Assembly (NCBI RefSeq): GCF_000023865.1
Contig: NC_013159.1
Span: 2,816,001 to 2,880,000 of the forward strand
Origin: Saccharomonospora viridis DSM 43017
Lineage (GTDB): Bacteria; Actinomycetota; Actinomycetes; Mycobacteriales; Pseudonocardiaceae
Length of the DNA: 64,000 bases
Direction of reading: 5' to 3'
How positions within the stretch are numbered: the first letter of the stretch is position 1; each line of letters opens with the position of its first letter. The translations under genes were made by a program, and so were the position numbers. Shown here piece after piece: positions 1-9,338 of this stretch. The notes beneath the pieces were generated by a model. The model searched no databases. It was not told the origin of the DNA and worked only from the letters and a program-made list of their open reading frames with translations.

Positions 1-434
1 CCGTCGTGACGGCGCTCGACGGGGACACCCCCGTGGGGTTCACCTGCCAGTCGTTCTCCGCGCTGTCCCTACAGCCGCCACTGATCCTGATATGTCCCAG
101 CAAGGGGTCGACCACGTGGCCGAGGATCAGCCGGGCCGGTGCCTTCGCGGTGAACATCCTGGCCGCCGGACAGGAGGGACTCGGCCGCGGCTTCGCGAGG
201 TCGGGCGCGGACAAGTTCGCAGGCGTCGAATGGCGACCGTCCCCGGCGGGTCTGCCGCTGCTTCCGGACACGCTCGCCTGGCTCGAGTGCTCGATAGCCG
301 ACGAAAGGGACGCCGGGGACCACACCGTGGTCATCGCGACGGTCGACGAACTGGGACACGGTCCGGCGGACGAACCCCTGCTGTTCTACCGAGGTGGATT
401 CCGGACCCTGAACACGAAGGAAGCGACGATCTGA
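1..434 (+). CDS. Flavin reductase domain protein, 5' end outside window
   Basis: C-terminal part (about 143 residues) of a flavin reductase (FMN-binding split-barrel family), which reduces free FMN/FAD with NAD(P)H, usually to feed a two-component monooxygenase. The reading frame is already open at the window edge, and the visible start (ALDGDTPVGFTCQSF, then LSLQPPLI) is the usual region after the family's first strand, so roughly 20-30 residues are missing. Also family-like are GAFAVNIL and the late FYRGGFRTL. The stop overlaps the next ATG (ATGA), so it is translationally coupled to the FMN reductase. The oxygenase partner would be expected upstream of the window (inference). Confidence 0.85.
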   Translation, partial: VVTALDGDTPVGFTCQSFSALSLQPPLILICPSKGSTTWPRISRAGAFAVNILAAGQEGLGRGFARSGADKFAGVEWRPSPAGLPLLPDTLAWLECSIADERDAGDHTVVIATVDELGHGPADEPLLFYRGGFRTLNTKEATI

Positions 435-997
435 TGAAACTCGCCACGATCTACGGCAGCCCGACGCCACCGGGCAAGCTCGCCAGGGCGCTCGGGCTGA
501 TCGAGGACGACGTACGAACCCGGTATCCCACCTGGAGCGTGGACCGGGTCGCCCCCACGAACTCCGTCGGACCGGTGGTGGCGACCTGGGACGAGGATGC
601 CGTGGAGCGGATCGGCGACGCCGATGCCGTGGTGATCTCCTCCCCGGTGTTCCGCGGCTCCATCACCGGAACCTTGAAACTCCTGATCGACATGTTGCCG
701 AACGAGGCGTTGCGCTCGAAACCGGTGGGCATCCTCACCGTGGCGGCCGCCCCGCACCACTTCCTGTCCGCGGAACGGCATCTGCGTGACGTGCTCGCCT
801 GGTTCGGCGCCCTCGCCGCGCCCAACGCCGCTTTCTTCGTCGACAAGACCTTCGGGGCAGAACACGTCGCCGACGACGTCGTCGAGGAACTACGTGAGTT
901 CGCCGACCAGGTCGTGGTTCTGGCCGAGCAGCTGAAAGGCCGCGGATTCGGGCCCGATCCACTGACAGTCCGTTACAGCAAGAAATCCCAGGGTTGA
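434..997 (+). CDS. NADPH-dependent FMN reductase family protein
   Basis: 187-residue flavodoxin-like NAD(P)H:flavin oxidoreductase (NADPH_FMN_red family, as in SsuE/MsuE-type proteins). Visible are the N-terminal phosphate-binding strand-loop (ATIYGSPTPPGKLARALG) and the family motif SSPVFRGSITGTLKLLID around residues 75-93. The ATG overlaps the stop of the upstream flavin reductase. Two flavin reductases side by side, followed by an aldehyde dehydrogenase, suggest support of a flavin-dependent oxygenase in aromatic or sulfonate catabolism. The oxygenase is not in the window, so the substrate is unknown. Confidence 0.85.
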   Translation: MKLATIYGSPTPPGKLARALGLIEDDVRTRYPTWSVDRVAPTNSVGPVVATWDEDAVERIGDADAVVISSPVFRGSITGTLKLLIDMLPNEALRSKPVGILTVAAAPHHFLSAERHLRDVLAWFGALAAPNAAFFVDKTFGAEHVADDVVEELREFADQVVVLAEQLKGRGFGPDPLTVRYSKKSQG

Positions 998-1013
998 GAG
1001 GGCGGGAAGAACT

Positions 1014-2489
1014 GTGACCGGTGACTTTGCGGCGACGCCGCGCGATCCACTGCGGACGGACACCGCCCGCCACTACATCGGCGGGAACTGGGTGGAATCG
1101 GCCACGACCGGGGTGTCGTATTCCCCGGCCGACGGTACGGAGCTTGGCACCTACTACGAGGTCGAGAAGGACCAGGTCGCCGAAGCCATCCAGGTGGCCA
1201 AGCGGACCTTCGCCACGCACGAATGGCGGACGAACCGCCAGCTGCGGGCTCAGGTACTCAACGAGATGGCCGACCGTATCGAGGCGGCCGCCGACGAACT
1301 GGCACTGCTGCTCGCTCGGGAGAACGGCAAGACCCTCGCCCAGGCCCAGTTCGAGTTGAGCCTGACCCCGTCGAAGCTGCGTTACTACGCGGCCGAAGCC
1401 TTGACCGACTCCGGCCGTGGCGCACGGGTCCGGCCGGGCGTGTACTCGCTGCTGCTCACCGAACCGGTGGGTGTCGCGGGGGTCATCGTGCCGTGGAACT
1501 CCCCGGTGGTGCTGGCGGTGCGCTCGTTCGCACCCGCGCTCGCGGCGGGATGCACGGTCGTGATGAAGATGCCGGCACAGACGGCGTTGGTGAACACGCG
1601 GTTGGCCGAACTGCTGGCCGACTGCCCCTCGCTGCCCGCCGGGGTGCTGAACGTGTTCACCGAGTCCGGAAGCGTGGGCGCTGAACTTCTGGTCAGCTCA
1701 CCGGACGTCGCCGCGATCAGCTACACCGGCAGCACCGCCGTCGGCAGGAAGATCATGTCGAATGCCGGAGCGACCCTGAAACGGCTTTCGCTCGAACTCG
1801 GCGGGAAGACCCCGATGATCGTCTTCGCCGACGCCGACCTGGACGCGGCCGTGCCCACGCTCGTCGCCGGGATCACCACCTTCGCGGGCCAATTCTGCAT
1901 GGCCGGCAGCCGGATACTGGTCGAGTCCTCGGTGGCCGACGAGGTGAGGTCTCGGCTCGTCACCGCCCTGAACCAGGTGAAGCTCGGCCCCGGCGACGCC
2001 GAGGATTCGCAGATGGGCCCGCTCATCGACCTCGCGGCCCGGGACCGACTGGAAGCGCTGATCGAGGACTCGCTCGGCGACGCCGAGGTCATCCTGCGCG
2101 GTGGGCGCCCCGAGGAGGAAGAGCTCGCCCACGGTGCGTATTTCCGGCCCGCACTGCTGGGCGTGCGCGACACGGACTCACCGCTCGTGCAGCGGGAGTT
2201 GTTCGGCCCCGTCGCGACGTTCGAGGTCTTCCAGACCGAGGACGAGGCCGTCGAGAAGGCCAACGCCACCGAATATGGTTTGGCCGCATCGGTGTGGACC
2301 GCCGACGGTGCCCGAGGGCTCCGGATGGCCGATGCGCTCGACGCTGGAACGGTGTGGACCAACGGTTGGGCCGTCGTACTCGACCAGTTCGAGGAGGGCG
2401 GGTTCAAGCAAAGCGGGCTGGGTCGACTCAACGGGCACCGCGCGGTGGAGGAGTTCCAGGAGTACAAGCACATCGTCCAGCTCACGTGA
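1014..2489 (+). CDS. NAD(P)+-dependent aldehyde dehydrogenase
   Basis: 491-residue aldehyde dehydrogenase superfamily enzyme, oxidising an aldehyde to the acid with NAD(P)+. Seen in order: PWNSPVV substrate/cofactor region, SYTGSTAVGRKI (Rossmann part), LELGGKTPMIVFADADLD with the general-base Glu, GQFCMAGSRILV with the catalytic Cys, and the C-terminal ELFGPVATFEVF and GGFKQSGLGR signatures. Full family length. The GTG start has a GGGAAGA-type ribosome site and lies 16 bases after the FMN reductase, so it belongs to the same operon. It probably removes the aldehyde made by a flavin-dependent oxygenase encoded upstream; substrate not inferable. Confidence 0.92.
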   Translation: MTGDFAATPRDPLRTDTARHYIGGNWVESATTGVSYSPADGTELGTYYEVEKDQVAEAIQVAKRTFATHEWRTNRQLRAQVLNEMADRIEAAADELALLLARENGKTLAQAQFELSLTPSKLRYYAAEALTDSGRGARVRPGVYSLLLTEPVGVAGVIVPWNSPVVLAVRSFAPALAAGCTVVMKMPAQTALVNTRLAELLADCPSLPAGVLNVFTESGSVGAELLVSSPDVAAISYTGSTAVGRKIMSNAGATLKRLSLELGGKTPMIVFADADLDAAVPTLVAGITTFAGQFCMAGSRILVESSVADEVRSRLVTALNQVKLGPGDAEDSQMGPLIDLAARDRLEALIEDSLGDAEVILRGGRPEEEELAHGAYFRPALLGVRDTDSPLVQRELFGPVATFEVFQTEDEAVEKANATEYGLAASVWTADGARGLRMADALDAGTVWTNGWAVVLDQFEEGGFKQSGLGRLNGHRAVEEFQEYKHIVQLT

Positions 2490-2511
2490 GTCGAACAGGT
2501 GGACTCGACAC

Positions 2512-2548
2512 GAACCCCGGTGTCGCCGAGACGGCGGTACCGGGGTTC
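2512..2548. terminator. Bidirectional hairpin terminator
   Basis: Perfect 10-bp inverted repeat (GAACCCCGGT / ACCGGGGTTC) with a 17-nt loop that itself can form a short CGCC/GGCG stem. It sits in the 77-bp gap between the convergent aldehyde dehydrogenase and AraC genes, so it can serve both. Confidence 0.7.
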
Positions 2549-2566
2549 ACCTTTCTCGTGCGCGGT

Positions 2567-3595
2567 TCAGCCTCCCTTGGCCCGACGTAACGTCTCGGAC
2601 GGCGTTTCGCCGTACACGGACCGGTACAGCGACGAGAACCGGCCGAGGTTGTAGAAACCCCATGAGGTGGCGACATCGGTCACCGTCACGTCGGCCGAAC
2701 GTGGATGGAGCAGTTCGGCGCGAGCAGCGCGCAAGCGGACGTCGCGCAGATACTGCAACGGTGTGCAGCCGAGGTTCCGCAGGAACTGGAGCTGCAACGT
2801 GCGAGCGCTGACTCCTGCCGCCGCCGTCAGGTCGGTGAGGGTCGGCAGTTCGTGAGCGTGCTCGTGGATGTAGTCGAGCGCCCGTTTCAACGCCGCGGGC
2901 CGCGACGTCGTGTGCTCCTGCCGCAGCAGATTCTGATGTGGACCACTGGCGGCCATGAGGAGATTCGTCATGATCATGGCCTCGACATGGCGGCGGGTCC
3001 CGCCATGCTGGGCGAGCACCCCGTCCTCGTCCCACTCCCTGCGGACGAAGTCGAGGCAACGGAGCAGTCCCCTGCCCGCACGCGAGGTCAGGTCGATGAT
3101 GAGTCCGAAGTCGACCGGCCCGGTGACCTGTGTCCGGGTGAGGTCCGACAGGTGTGTCTCCAGTGCCGTACGAGGGATCTTGATCCCGAACTGTGCGGCG
3201 TCATGCGCCCATTCGATGGTCTGGGTGCGATGTGGGAGGAGTACGGCCGCACCGCGCATACCCTCCGTCTCCCCACGTTCGCCGTCCGTGCGCGCGATTC
3301 GGCTACTGCCCGCGAGGGTGACGTTGACGTGATACCACTGTCCACTCGGCGGCAGGGAGATCCGCGTTTCGGTGCCGTAGGTGAGATAACCGAGCGTCAC
3401 CTCACCGATTTGCACGGCGTTGAGGCGGGCGTCGAGACGTTTCGCCGCAAGGGGTTCGAGTGTGTGTGGTTCGAAGACTTCGGCGACGACATCCTGGGCC
3501 ACACCGACGTCGTCGGTGTGTAGCCGGCCGTGTTGTCGAAGCGGCTCGTCTGCGGCGGATAAGGACAGCAACGAGACCTCCACGCAAGACGACAT
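2567..3595 (-). CDS. AraC family transcriptional regulator
   Basis: 342-residue AraC/XylS regulator. The C-terminal 100 residues show two helix-turn-helix units: ALKRALDYIHEHAHELPTLTDLTAAAGVSARTLQLQFLRNLG and the signature ending in DVATSWGFYNLGRFSSLYRSVYGETPSETLR. The N-terminal half resembles the AraC-binding-like domain of the AraC_binding_2 type (FEPHTLEPL..., GYLTYGTETRI). I chose the ATG giving MSSCVEVS; 18 more residues are open upstream but look non-coding. It is convergent with the aldehyde dehydrogenase operon, a common placing for a local activator, but its target and inducer are not shown by the sequence. Confidence 0.88.
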   Translation of the reverse strand: MSSCVEVSLLSLSAADEPLRQHGRLHTDDVGVAQDVVAEVFEPHTLEPLAAKRLDARLNAVQIGEVTLGYLTYGTETRISLPPSGQWYHVNVTLAGSSRIARTDGERGETEGMRGAAVLLPHRTQTIEWAHDAAQFGIKIPRTALETHLSDLTRTQVTGPVDFGLIIDLTSRAGRGLLRCLDFVRREWDEDGVLAQHGGTRRHVEAMIMTNLLMAASGPHQNLLRQEHTTSRPAALKRALDYIHEHAHELPTLTDLTAAAGVSARTLQLQFLRNLGCTPLQYLRDVRLRAARAELLHPRSADVTVTDVATSWGFYNLGRFSSLYRSVYGETPSETLRRAKGG

Positions 3596-4914
3596 TGTCC
3601 GACGCTGGAAATTGTGTGTATTCGAGTTGCCGCCGGCGGGCCACGACACATACCGGCGTCCGCAACGATTCGGAAGCGGTCAGCTCAGCGTTCGACAGGT
3701 GCCCTTTACAAGTTCCGCAACGCTGTTCTCCCAACTCGATCGGCGAATGACGATCGGTTGATTCCCATTACTTTCTCGGTTTGTCACGGATCGTGCCGCA
3801 AAAGGCACGATGCCGGATGCGATGTGTTGTCCCTCGATGTAATCGTTCGGTATCGAACCAGTCACTCCACACGCACATGGATTCCCGGTGCGGTGAAAGC
3901 AGATCCTTGACTTTCACTCGGGCGATGTCAAGGACTCCCGCCGACCGGGGGCATCGCCTCCGCCCCTCGATCGGCTCGGCGGGCGGGCGAGGCGTCGGCG
4001 TCCCCGCCTCGGTGACACGGTCCGACGACCGACAGCCGATCGCCTTCGAACGCGCCTCCCGCGGCCTTCGGGCACGGACCGGATCGAGAGGACCGTCGGC
4101 CGCCCTACTCGGGACGTCCCCGACGGTGGAACGTGGTCGGACGACGCCGAACAGTGAACGATGCGACATCCAGCTCGCAACTCACGTCCCTCACGCTCGG
4201 TCGACCGCGCCCGACACCCCAGGTGAGCGCGGTTCACAGCTCTCACAAGACCAGCAGACTTCTGCTACGCAGAAAAACTATAGAACAGCTTTGCGCAATA
4301 CGGAATGCTTCCTATCCTGTCTCCCGAAGGCGCGAGCTGGACCGCCACCGCGCCACGAGGGAGGCAACGCGCACACAGGGAGGCAGTCGGTGACCGTTGT
4401 CGAACGCACGGTTGGTCAGCCGCAGCGCGGAAGGGGATGACGCCGAACGGGAGCCTGAAGTCCACGCGGGTCGGCGGCGCTGGACGAGCACACGGGAACG
4501 GCCGACGTCTCGACGAGGTGTCCGCCCACATCGGTCAACGGGTTGCGCTCGGAACGAAGCCTTCCATCCGATGTGTCCTGTCGTGCTGCCCGGACCTTCC
4601 CTTTCCCACAGGTCTCCGGCCGGGCCCGGTCTTCGGGTCCGTTCGGTGACGTACATGCCGTGACAGGACGTGCAGTGGAAGTCGACTCGGCCCTTTCGGG
4701 AACGGGCTCATGCGTTGGCATCGCCCCGCACCGGGTCGAGACCACCTGACGTCGACCACCGGCCTCGCCCGTCCTCGCCTTCGGCACCCACTTCTCACCC
4801 ACGGCGATGCCGTGTGGTCTTGATCCACGACGGCTTGATGCTCATTCCACCGGATGACCAGACCAGCCGCTGCCCACCGGGTGGACACACATCGAGCCGG
4901 CACGAAGTTCCAGG
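3596..4914. other. Gene-poor intergenic region (1.3 kb)
   Basis: No reading frame in either strand has the family motifs, start signals and codon pattern of a gene. Open frames exist in all six frames, as expected at this GC content, and are Arg/Pro/Ser-rich. Near 4253-4266 is a short inverted repeat (AGCAGA-CT-TCTGCT) beside an A-rich patch (4269-4285), possibly a regulatory or decayed site. It may be an eroded region; I cannot recognise any fragment. Confidence 0.5.
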
Positions 4915-5298
4915 TCAGCGTCGGGCCAGGACGCAGAACTCATTGCCCTCCGGGTCGGCGAGGACGACCCAACCGACATCGTCGCCCTGGCCGACGTCGA
5001 CGTGTCGGGCCCCCAGGTCGAGCAGGCGACGGACCTCCTCGTCCCGACTCCTGTCGGTAGGGCGGAGGTCGAGGTGGAGCCTGTTTTTGACGGTCTTGCC
5101 CTCGGGTACGCGCAGGAACGTCGACATCGGTGGCACCGGGCCGGGACGTTCCTCACCTTCGTGGACCCCGGGAGGACCGATGGTGACGGCATCGTCGTCC
5201 TCGTACCGGATCTCGTAGCCCAGGACATCGCACCAGAACCGGGCGAGACCGCGGGGATCGGCACAGTCGATCACGAGCTCGGTGAATTCGCTGGCCAT
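4915..5298 (-). CDS. VOC (glyoxalase/bleomycin resistance-like) family protein
   Basis: 127-residue vicinal-oxygen-chelate protein of the actinobacterial Glyoxalase_6 type. Begins ASEFTELVIDCADPRGLARFWCDVLGY, the usual first beta-alpha-beta unit, and closes with VGWVVLADPEGNEFCVLAR, the second module carrying the conserved Glu. The internal segment KNRLHLDLRP supplies the typical His. Such proteins bind a metal and small ligands, with functions from resistance to isomerases; nothing nearby fixes the substrate. The ATG at 5298 was chosen because it starts exactly at the domain and has a GGGAG-like ribosome site. Confidence 0.85.
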   Translation of the reverse strand: MASEFTELVIDCADPRGLARFWCDVLGYEIRYEDDDAVTIGPPGVHEGEERPGPVPPMSTFLRVPEGKTVKNRLHLDLRPTDRSRDEEVRRLLDLGARHVDVGQGDDVGWVVLADPEGNEFCVLARR

Positions 5299-5835
5299 GT
5301 CAGGATCTCCCCTCAGCAACGAGTCGGTCGAACACCACATACCACGCGATGTGCGACGGCGGAGTGGTTCTCACCGGTGGTTCGCTGCCAAGACTCGCAC
5401 GCCGACACAGCGACGAGCGAGTCGACACACCATCGGCACTGGAACCGGAGAGAAGATGACGGCCTTCCTGGTCGAACCCACCGACGGTGCGCGAAGCCGG
5501 TTTTCGACACACTCTCCGCCGGGAAAGCGTGAATCCACCACGACGGAATCCCACCGAAGCCCCACCCACCCGTGAAAGATTTCGACAATTCCGCCGACAA
5601 TACCCTACGGGGCCATTCCACGGAACCCTGGCCCCGGAAATTTCGATGAATTGTGAGCTATCCATGAATGACTTGCCAAGGTGATATTCATCCACCTAGG
5701 GTTTTCGGCTCAGCCCGAAAACGAAGGAGAATTCCGATATCGGAATACCCATGGACCCCGGACACACGCCCCGCCACCCGTGACGACCGTCGAATGGAGT
5801 TCCGACCCAACCATAGGGTCGACCCAGGAGCCACC
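5299..5835. other. Intergenic region upstream of the LysR gene
   Basis: No gene recognised. The part nearest the LysR start carries an 8-bp hairpin (5701-5708 with 5715-5722) and a perfect 16-bp palindrome, entered separately. Confidence 0.5.
5731..5746. promoter_or_regulatory. 16-bp palindrome, candidate LysR operator
   Basis: ATTCCGATATCGGAAT is perfectly self-complementary and contains the T-N11-A spacing of LysR-type boxes. It lies 90 bp before the LysR ATG at 5836, where an autoregulatory site is expected. An 8-bp hairpin lies just upstream (5701-5722). Confidence 0.5.
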
Positions 5836-6744
5836 ATGGAGCGGAAGCAGCTGGAATACTTCCTCGCCATCGCGGCACACGGCAGCTTCACCAGCGCCGC
5901 CGGTTCCCTACACGTCTCCCAGCCGTCCCTGTCCTACGCCATCCGGGGCCTGGAGAAGGAGATAGGCGCTCCCCTGTTCCGACGCCTCGGCCGCGGCGTC
6001 GCGCTCACCCCCGCCGGAGAAGCCCTCCTCCCCTCGGCCCGCCGGGTCATCCAGGCCTTCGCCCGATTCCACACGGAGGCGCAACGGATAACCCAGGTGG
6101 TGTCCGGCCGGCTCGACATCATGACGGTGACCACCCTCGCCGTCGACCCCTTGGCACCGCTGGTGGGGGCGTTCCGCGAGCGCCATCCCGGCGTCGAACT
6201 GAGTATCGTCGACCCCGAGAACGCCGCCGCGGTCGTCTCCGCCGTCCGCAACGGGGAATGCGAGCTGGGCCTGACCGAGCACGGCATCGCCGCGGAGGGA
6301 ATGGTGGTGCTCGATCTTCCGGAGCAGGAACTGTACGCCGTTCTGCCACCGAGAACCGAGCTGAAACCACCCGGCCCGATCACCGCCCGACAACTCGCCG
6401 CCCTCGACATCGTCACCACGCCACCGGGAACGACGACCCGCAGCGCGGTGGACAACGTCCTCGCCAGCGCGGGGGCGACCACCCGGGTCGCGGTCGAGGT
6501 GACCCACCGAGCCGCCATCGTGCCGCTGGTCCTCGCCGGCGCGGGCGCCACCCTGTTACCGAGCCGCCTCGCCCGCGATGCCGCCAGCCGGGGAGCGGTC
6601 ATCGCACCGTTGAACCCACCGGCGACCCGGCACGGCGTCCTGGTTTTCCTGCCCACCCAGCTCTCCCCCGCGGCACAAGCGTTCGTCGAGCTCGTCAAAG
6701 AATGGGAATCCCCAGCACGAATGCCACGGGACCACAACTTATAG
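5836..6744 (+). CDS. LysR family transcriptional regulator
   Basis: 302-residue LysR regulator. N-terminal winged helix is clear (MERKQLEYFLAIAAHG, then SLHVSQPSLSYAIRGLEKEIGAPLFRR), followed by a periplasmic-binding-like effector domain from about residue 90 (SGRLDIMTVTTLAVDPLAPLVGAF). The ATG at 5836 starts at the canonical position and follows GGAG; the 56 open codons upstream are not coding-like. It points the same way as the betaine-type transporter/sulfatase operon starting 295 bp downstream, so it may control that operon (inference). A perfect palindrome at 5731-5746 may be its own operator. Confidence 0.9.
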   Translation: MERKQLEYFLAIAAHGSFTSAAGSLHVSQPSLSYAIRGLEKEIGAPLFRRLGRGVALTPAGEALLPSARRVIQAFARFHTEAQRITQVVSGRLDIMTVTTLAVDPLAPLVGAFRERHPGVELSIVDPENAAAVVSAVRNGECELGLTEHGIAAEGMVVLDLPEQELYAVLPPRTELKPPGPITARQLAALDIVTTPPGTTTRSAVDNVLASAGATTRVAVEVTHRAAIVPLVLAGAGATLLPSRLARDAASRGAVIAPLNPPATRHGVLVFLPTQLSPAAQAFVELVKEWESPARMPRDHNL

Positions 6745-6756
6745 AAGGAATCTATA
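6740..6756. promoter_or_regulatory. A/T-rich inverted repeat at the LysR 3' end
   Basis: TATAGA and TCTATA flank a 5-base spacer; TTTCTAAGAAA (6760-6770) follows closely. The repeat overlaps the LysR stop codon and precedes the 295-bp leader of the transporter operon. It could be a second regulator site or a weak terminator; the sequence does not decide. Confidence 0.3.
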
Positions 6757-7039
6757 TCTTTTCTAAGAAATCCGTCTAGATTGATACGGCGAACGCGTTG
6801 ATAAACGAGAGAGTGGATGTCAAGATAATCCGCGGTGCGCGCCCGAAGAAGATAGGGAAATAGCGTCTCAGATCCACAGGAAAAGGTGATACCGAATCAC
6901 TGACGACGGGCGCTGAACCGCCGGCATCGAATCCTGCGGAAAACTCGAAGAGTCCACCTTCCCGACACGAAAGATCCTCCGAATCCCACGACGAGTCGTT
7001 CTCGGCGTCTCCCACGGACCGGGAACGGAGAGGTTCTCC

Positions 7040-7987
7040 ATGCGTTTTCGCCCCCGAGTTCTTGTCACCACCTTGCTGACAGTGGTGCTGGCCGCGCTTC
7101 CCGCCGCCTGCGCCCTCCCCCAAGGTTTCCAGGACAACGACTCCACCGAGGATGAGGTGCGGCTCGTACAGCAGCCGTGGGAGGACCTGATCGTCGAGAA
7201 CGAGATCGTGTCACAGGTGCTGAGCAGGCTCGGCTACCGCGCACGCGTCCACGAACTGTCCGTACCACTGGGCGCGCAGGCCCTCGCGAACGGTCAGGCC
7301 GACGCCTATCTCGGCAACTGGTGGCCGAGTCAGCGACCCGTCTACCAACAATATCTGCGCGAGGGGCGGATCGAGGTCGCCAGCACCATGGTGACCGGTG
7401 CGCAGTACGCCCCGGTCGTACCGGACTACGTGGTCCGAGAGCACGGCGTACGTTCGTTGGCCGATCTCGCCGAGAAGGCCCACCTGTTCGACCACGAAAT
7501 ACTCGGCATCGAGCCGGGGACCCCCGGTAACCAATACATCCTCGACGCGATCCGCGACGACAGCTACGGACTCGGCGACTGGAGTCTGGTCCAGTCGAGT
7601 ACGGCCGCGATGCTCAGCGAGGTCGAACGACGCACCAGCGAACGCAAACCCGTCGTGTTCCTCGGCTGGAGCCCGCACTGGATGAACGTGGAGTGGAACC
7701 TCCACTACCTGGACGACCCGCAGGGCATCTGGCCGGGTTCGGGGGAGATCCGAGTGGTCTTCAACGAGGACTTCGCCGAGAAGAACCCGGACATAGCGAA
7801 GTTCCTCTCACAGATCCGGATCGACCGCGACACCGCATCGGATTGGATCCACCGATTGAGCAAGGAGAAGGTTCCGGCCAAACAGATCGCCCACGAATGG
7901 ATCCGCGCGCATCCCGACGAGGTGCGGACGTGGCTGCGCGGGGTGCGGACCGCGGACGGCGAACCCGCATCCGCGGCCATCCCCTGA
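7040..7987 (+). CDS. Glycine betaine/choline-type ABC transporter substrate-binding lipoprotein
   Basis: 315-residue ProX/OpuAC-family binding protein. Type II signal peptide with lipobox LPAAC (Cys24) after RFRPRVLVTTLLTVVLAA. The mature protein shows OpuAC-like segments: VRLVQQPWEDLIVENEIVSQVL, GQADAYLGNWWPSQ, and KPVVFLGWSPHWMNVEWNLHYL, where Trp-rich patches form the quaternary-ammonium aromatic cage in known homologues. Membrane-anchored, outside face. It is the first gene of a run with the ATPase (165 bp on), permease, sulfatase and FGE. The likely ligand is a quaternary ammonium compound such as choline, betaine or a derivative. Confidence 0.88.
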   Translation: MRFRPRVLVTTLLTVVLAALPAACALPQGFQDNDSTEDEVRLVQQPWEDLIVENEIVSQVLSRLGYRARVHELSVPLGAQALANGQADAYLGNWWPSQRPVYQQYLREGRIEVASTMVTGAQYAPVVPDYVVREHGVRSLADLAEKAHLFDHEILGIEPGTPGNQYILDAIRDDSYGLGDWSLVQSSTAAMLSEVERRTSERKPVVFLGWSPHWMNVEWNLHYLDDPQGIWPGSGEIRVVFNEDFAEKNPDIAKFLSQIRIDRDTASDWIHRLSKEKVPAKQIAHEWIRAHPDEVRTWLRGVRTADGEPASAAIP

Positions 7988-8051
7988 AGCACCCACCCAC
8001 GAGGGCGACGCCACGCCCTTCATGAACGGACAGGCGAAGCCGAGGCAGCGT

Positions 8052-8082
8052 CCTTCCCAGACGACGCCCTTCCCAGACGACG
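8052..8082. repeat. Two tandem 15-bp units between substrate-binding and ATPase genes
   Basis: CCTTCCCAGACGACG occurs at 8052-8066 and 8068-8082. The 165-bp gap between the two transporter genes is otherwise featureless. Role unknown. Confidence 0.5.
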
Positions 8083-8152
8083 AACACGACGAACGACGCG
8101 GAACACGTCGGCGTCCGCCCTGGACAGTCTGTCTCGCTTCCGGAGGAGGACC

Positions 8153-9337
8153 ATGTTCCAAGCACGCAACGTGACGAAGGTGTTCGGCCTCCCGGCCGGA
8201 CGAGCGCGCGAGATCTTGGACGAGGCCGAGGATCGCTCCCGCGCGATCACAGCGGCCGGCGGCGTCCTGGCGGTGGACGACGTGTCGTTCGATGTGGCCC
8301 AAGGTGAGCTCTTCGTCATCATGGGGTTGTCGGGATCCGGGAAGTCGACGCTGATCCGCATGGTCAACCGACTGGTGGAGCCGACCGCGGGACAGATCTA
8401 CTACGACGGAACCGACATCGCCGCCATGGGCGAGGCGCAACTGCGCGAACTGCGCAACAAGCGGCTGAGCATGGTGTTCCAACACTTCGCCCTGTTCCCG
8501 CACCGCACCATCCGAGACAACGCCGCGTACGGGCTCAAGACGCGGGGAGTCCCCAGGCACGAACGACTCGAACGAGCCGACCAGGCACTGCACCAGGTGG
8601 GACTCGGGCAGTGGGGCGACGCCTATCCCGAGGAACTCAGCGGCGGGATGCAACAGCGCGTCGGACTGGCGCGCGCGCTGGCCACCGACCCCGAAGTGCT
8701 GATCATGGACGAGCCGTTCAGCGCCCTCGACCCGCTCAACCGGCGCGCGATGCAGGAACAACTGTTGGAACTGCAGTCCACGTTCCGTAAGACGATCCTG
8801 TTCGTCACGCACGACCTCAACGAGGCCATGCGCCTCGGTGACCGGATCATGGTGCTGCGGGGCGGCACGGTGGTCCAGCTCGGCACGGGACCGCAGATCA
8901 TCGCCCAGCCCGCCGACGAGTACGTGCACGACTTCGTCTCCGACGTCGACCGCTCCCGCGCCCTGACCGCGGGCTCGATCATGACCGAACCGTGGCTGAC
9001 GGCGACGGTGGACGACGACGCCGCCTCCGTGCTGGAGAAGCTCGACAGAACCCCCGCCAAGGGGCTGTACATCCTCGACCAGGACCACCGGGTGGTGGGG
9101 GTCGCCAGCGGGGAGGCCCTGTCCCGCGCGGCGGCGGACGGTGAACGCGACCTGCGGCGCTGCCTCGACACCGACTACGCCTGGGTCGCCGAGGGGACGT
9201 CACTGGCCCGGTGTTGCCACCTCACCGGAGGTGACGTCGTCCCGCTGGCGGTGCTCGACGCGGACAAGCACCTGCTCGGGGTCGTCCCCAAAACGGAGAT
9301 GCTCCGCGCCATCGCGACTCAGGAAGAGGGTGACTGA
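8153..9337 (+). CDS. proV: Glycine betaine/proline ABC transporter ATP-binding protein (ProV-like)
   Basis: 394-residue ABC ATPase with C-terminal CBS domains. Walker [10 protein letters not shown] (residues 59-67), Q-loop [13 protein letters not shown], signature [15 protein letters not shown], Walker [13 protein letters not shown], and the H-loop in FVTHDLNEA. The N-terminal [18 protein letters not shown] is the ProV/OpuAA-type extension before the domain. From about residue 275 two CBS repeats ([45 protein letters not shown]), which in OpuA sense ionic strength or cyclic di-AMP. Energises the ProW-like permease encoded immediately downstream. Confidence 0.92.
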   Translation: MFQARNVTKVFGLPAGRAREILDEAEDRSRAITAAGGVLAVDDVSFDVAQGELFVIMGLSGSGKSTLIRMVNRLVEPTAGQIYYDGTDIAAMGEAQLRELRNKRLSMVFQHFALFPHRTIRDNAAYGLKTRGVPRHERLERADQALHQVGLGQWGDAYPEELSGGMQQRVGLARALATDPEVLIMDEPFSALDPLNRRAMQEQLLELQSTFRKTILFVTHDLNEAMRLGDRIMVLRGGTVVQLGTGPQIIAQPADEYVHDFVSDVDRSRALTAGSIMTEPWLTATVDDDAASVLEKLDRTPAKGLYILDQDHRVVGVASGEALSRAAADGERDLRRCLDTDYAWVAEGTSLARCCHLTGGDVVPLAVLDADKHLLGVVPKTEMLRAIATQEEGD

Positions 9338-9338
9338 C

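Noticed and set aside
3781-4440. 219-codon frame in the gene-poor gap
   Set aside because: Arg/Pro/Ser-rich, no start signal, no recognisable family.
7808-9088. 426-codon minus-strand frame opposite the ATPase
   Set aside because: Mirror of the ABC ATPase coding sequence; no motif of its own.
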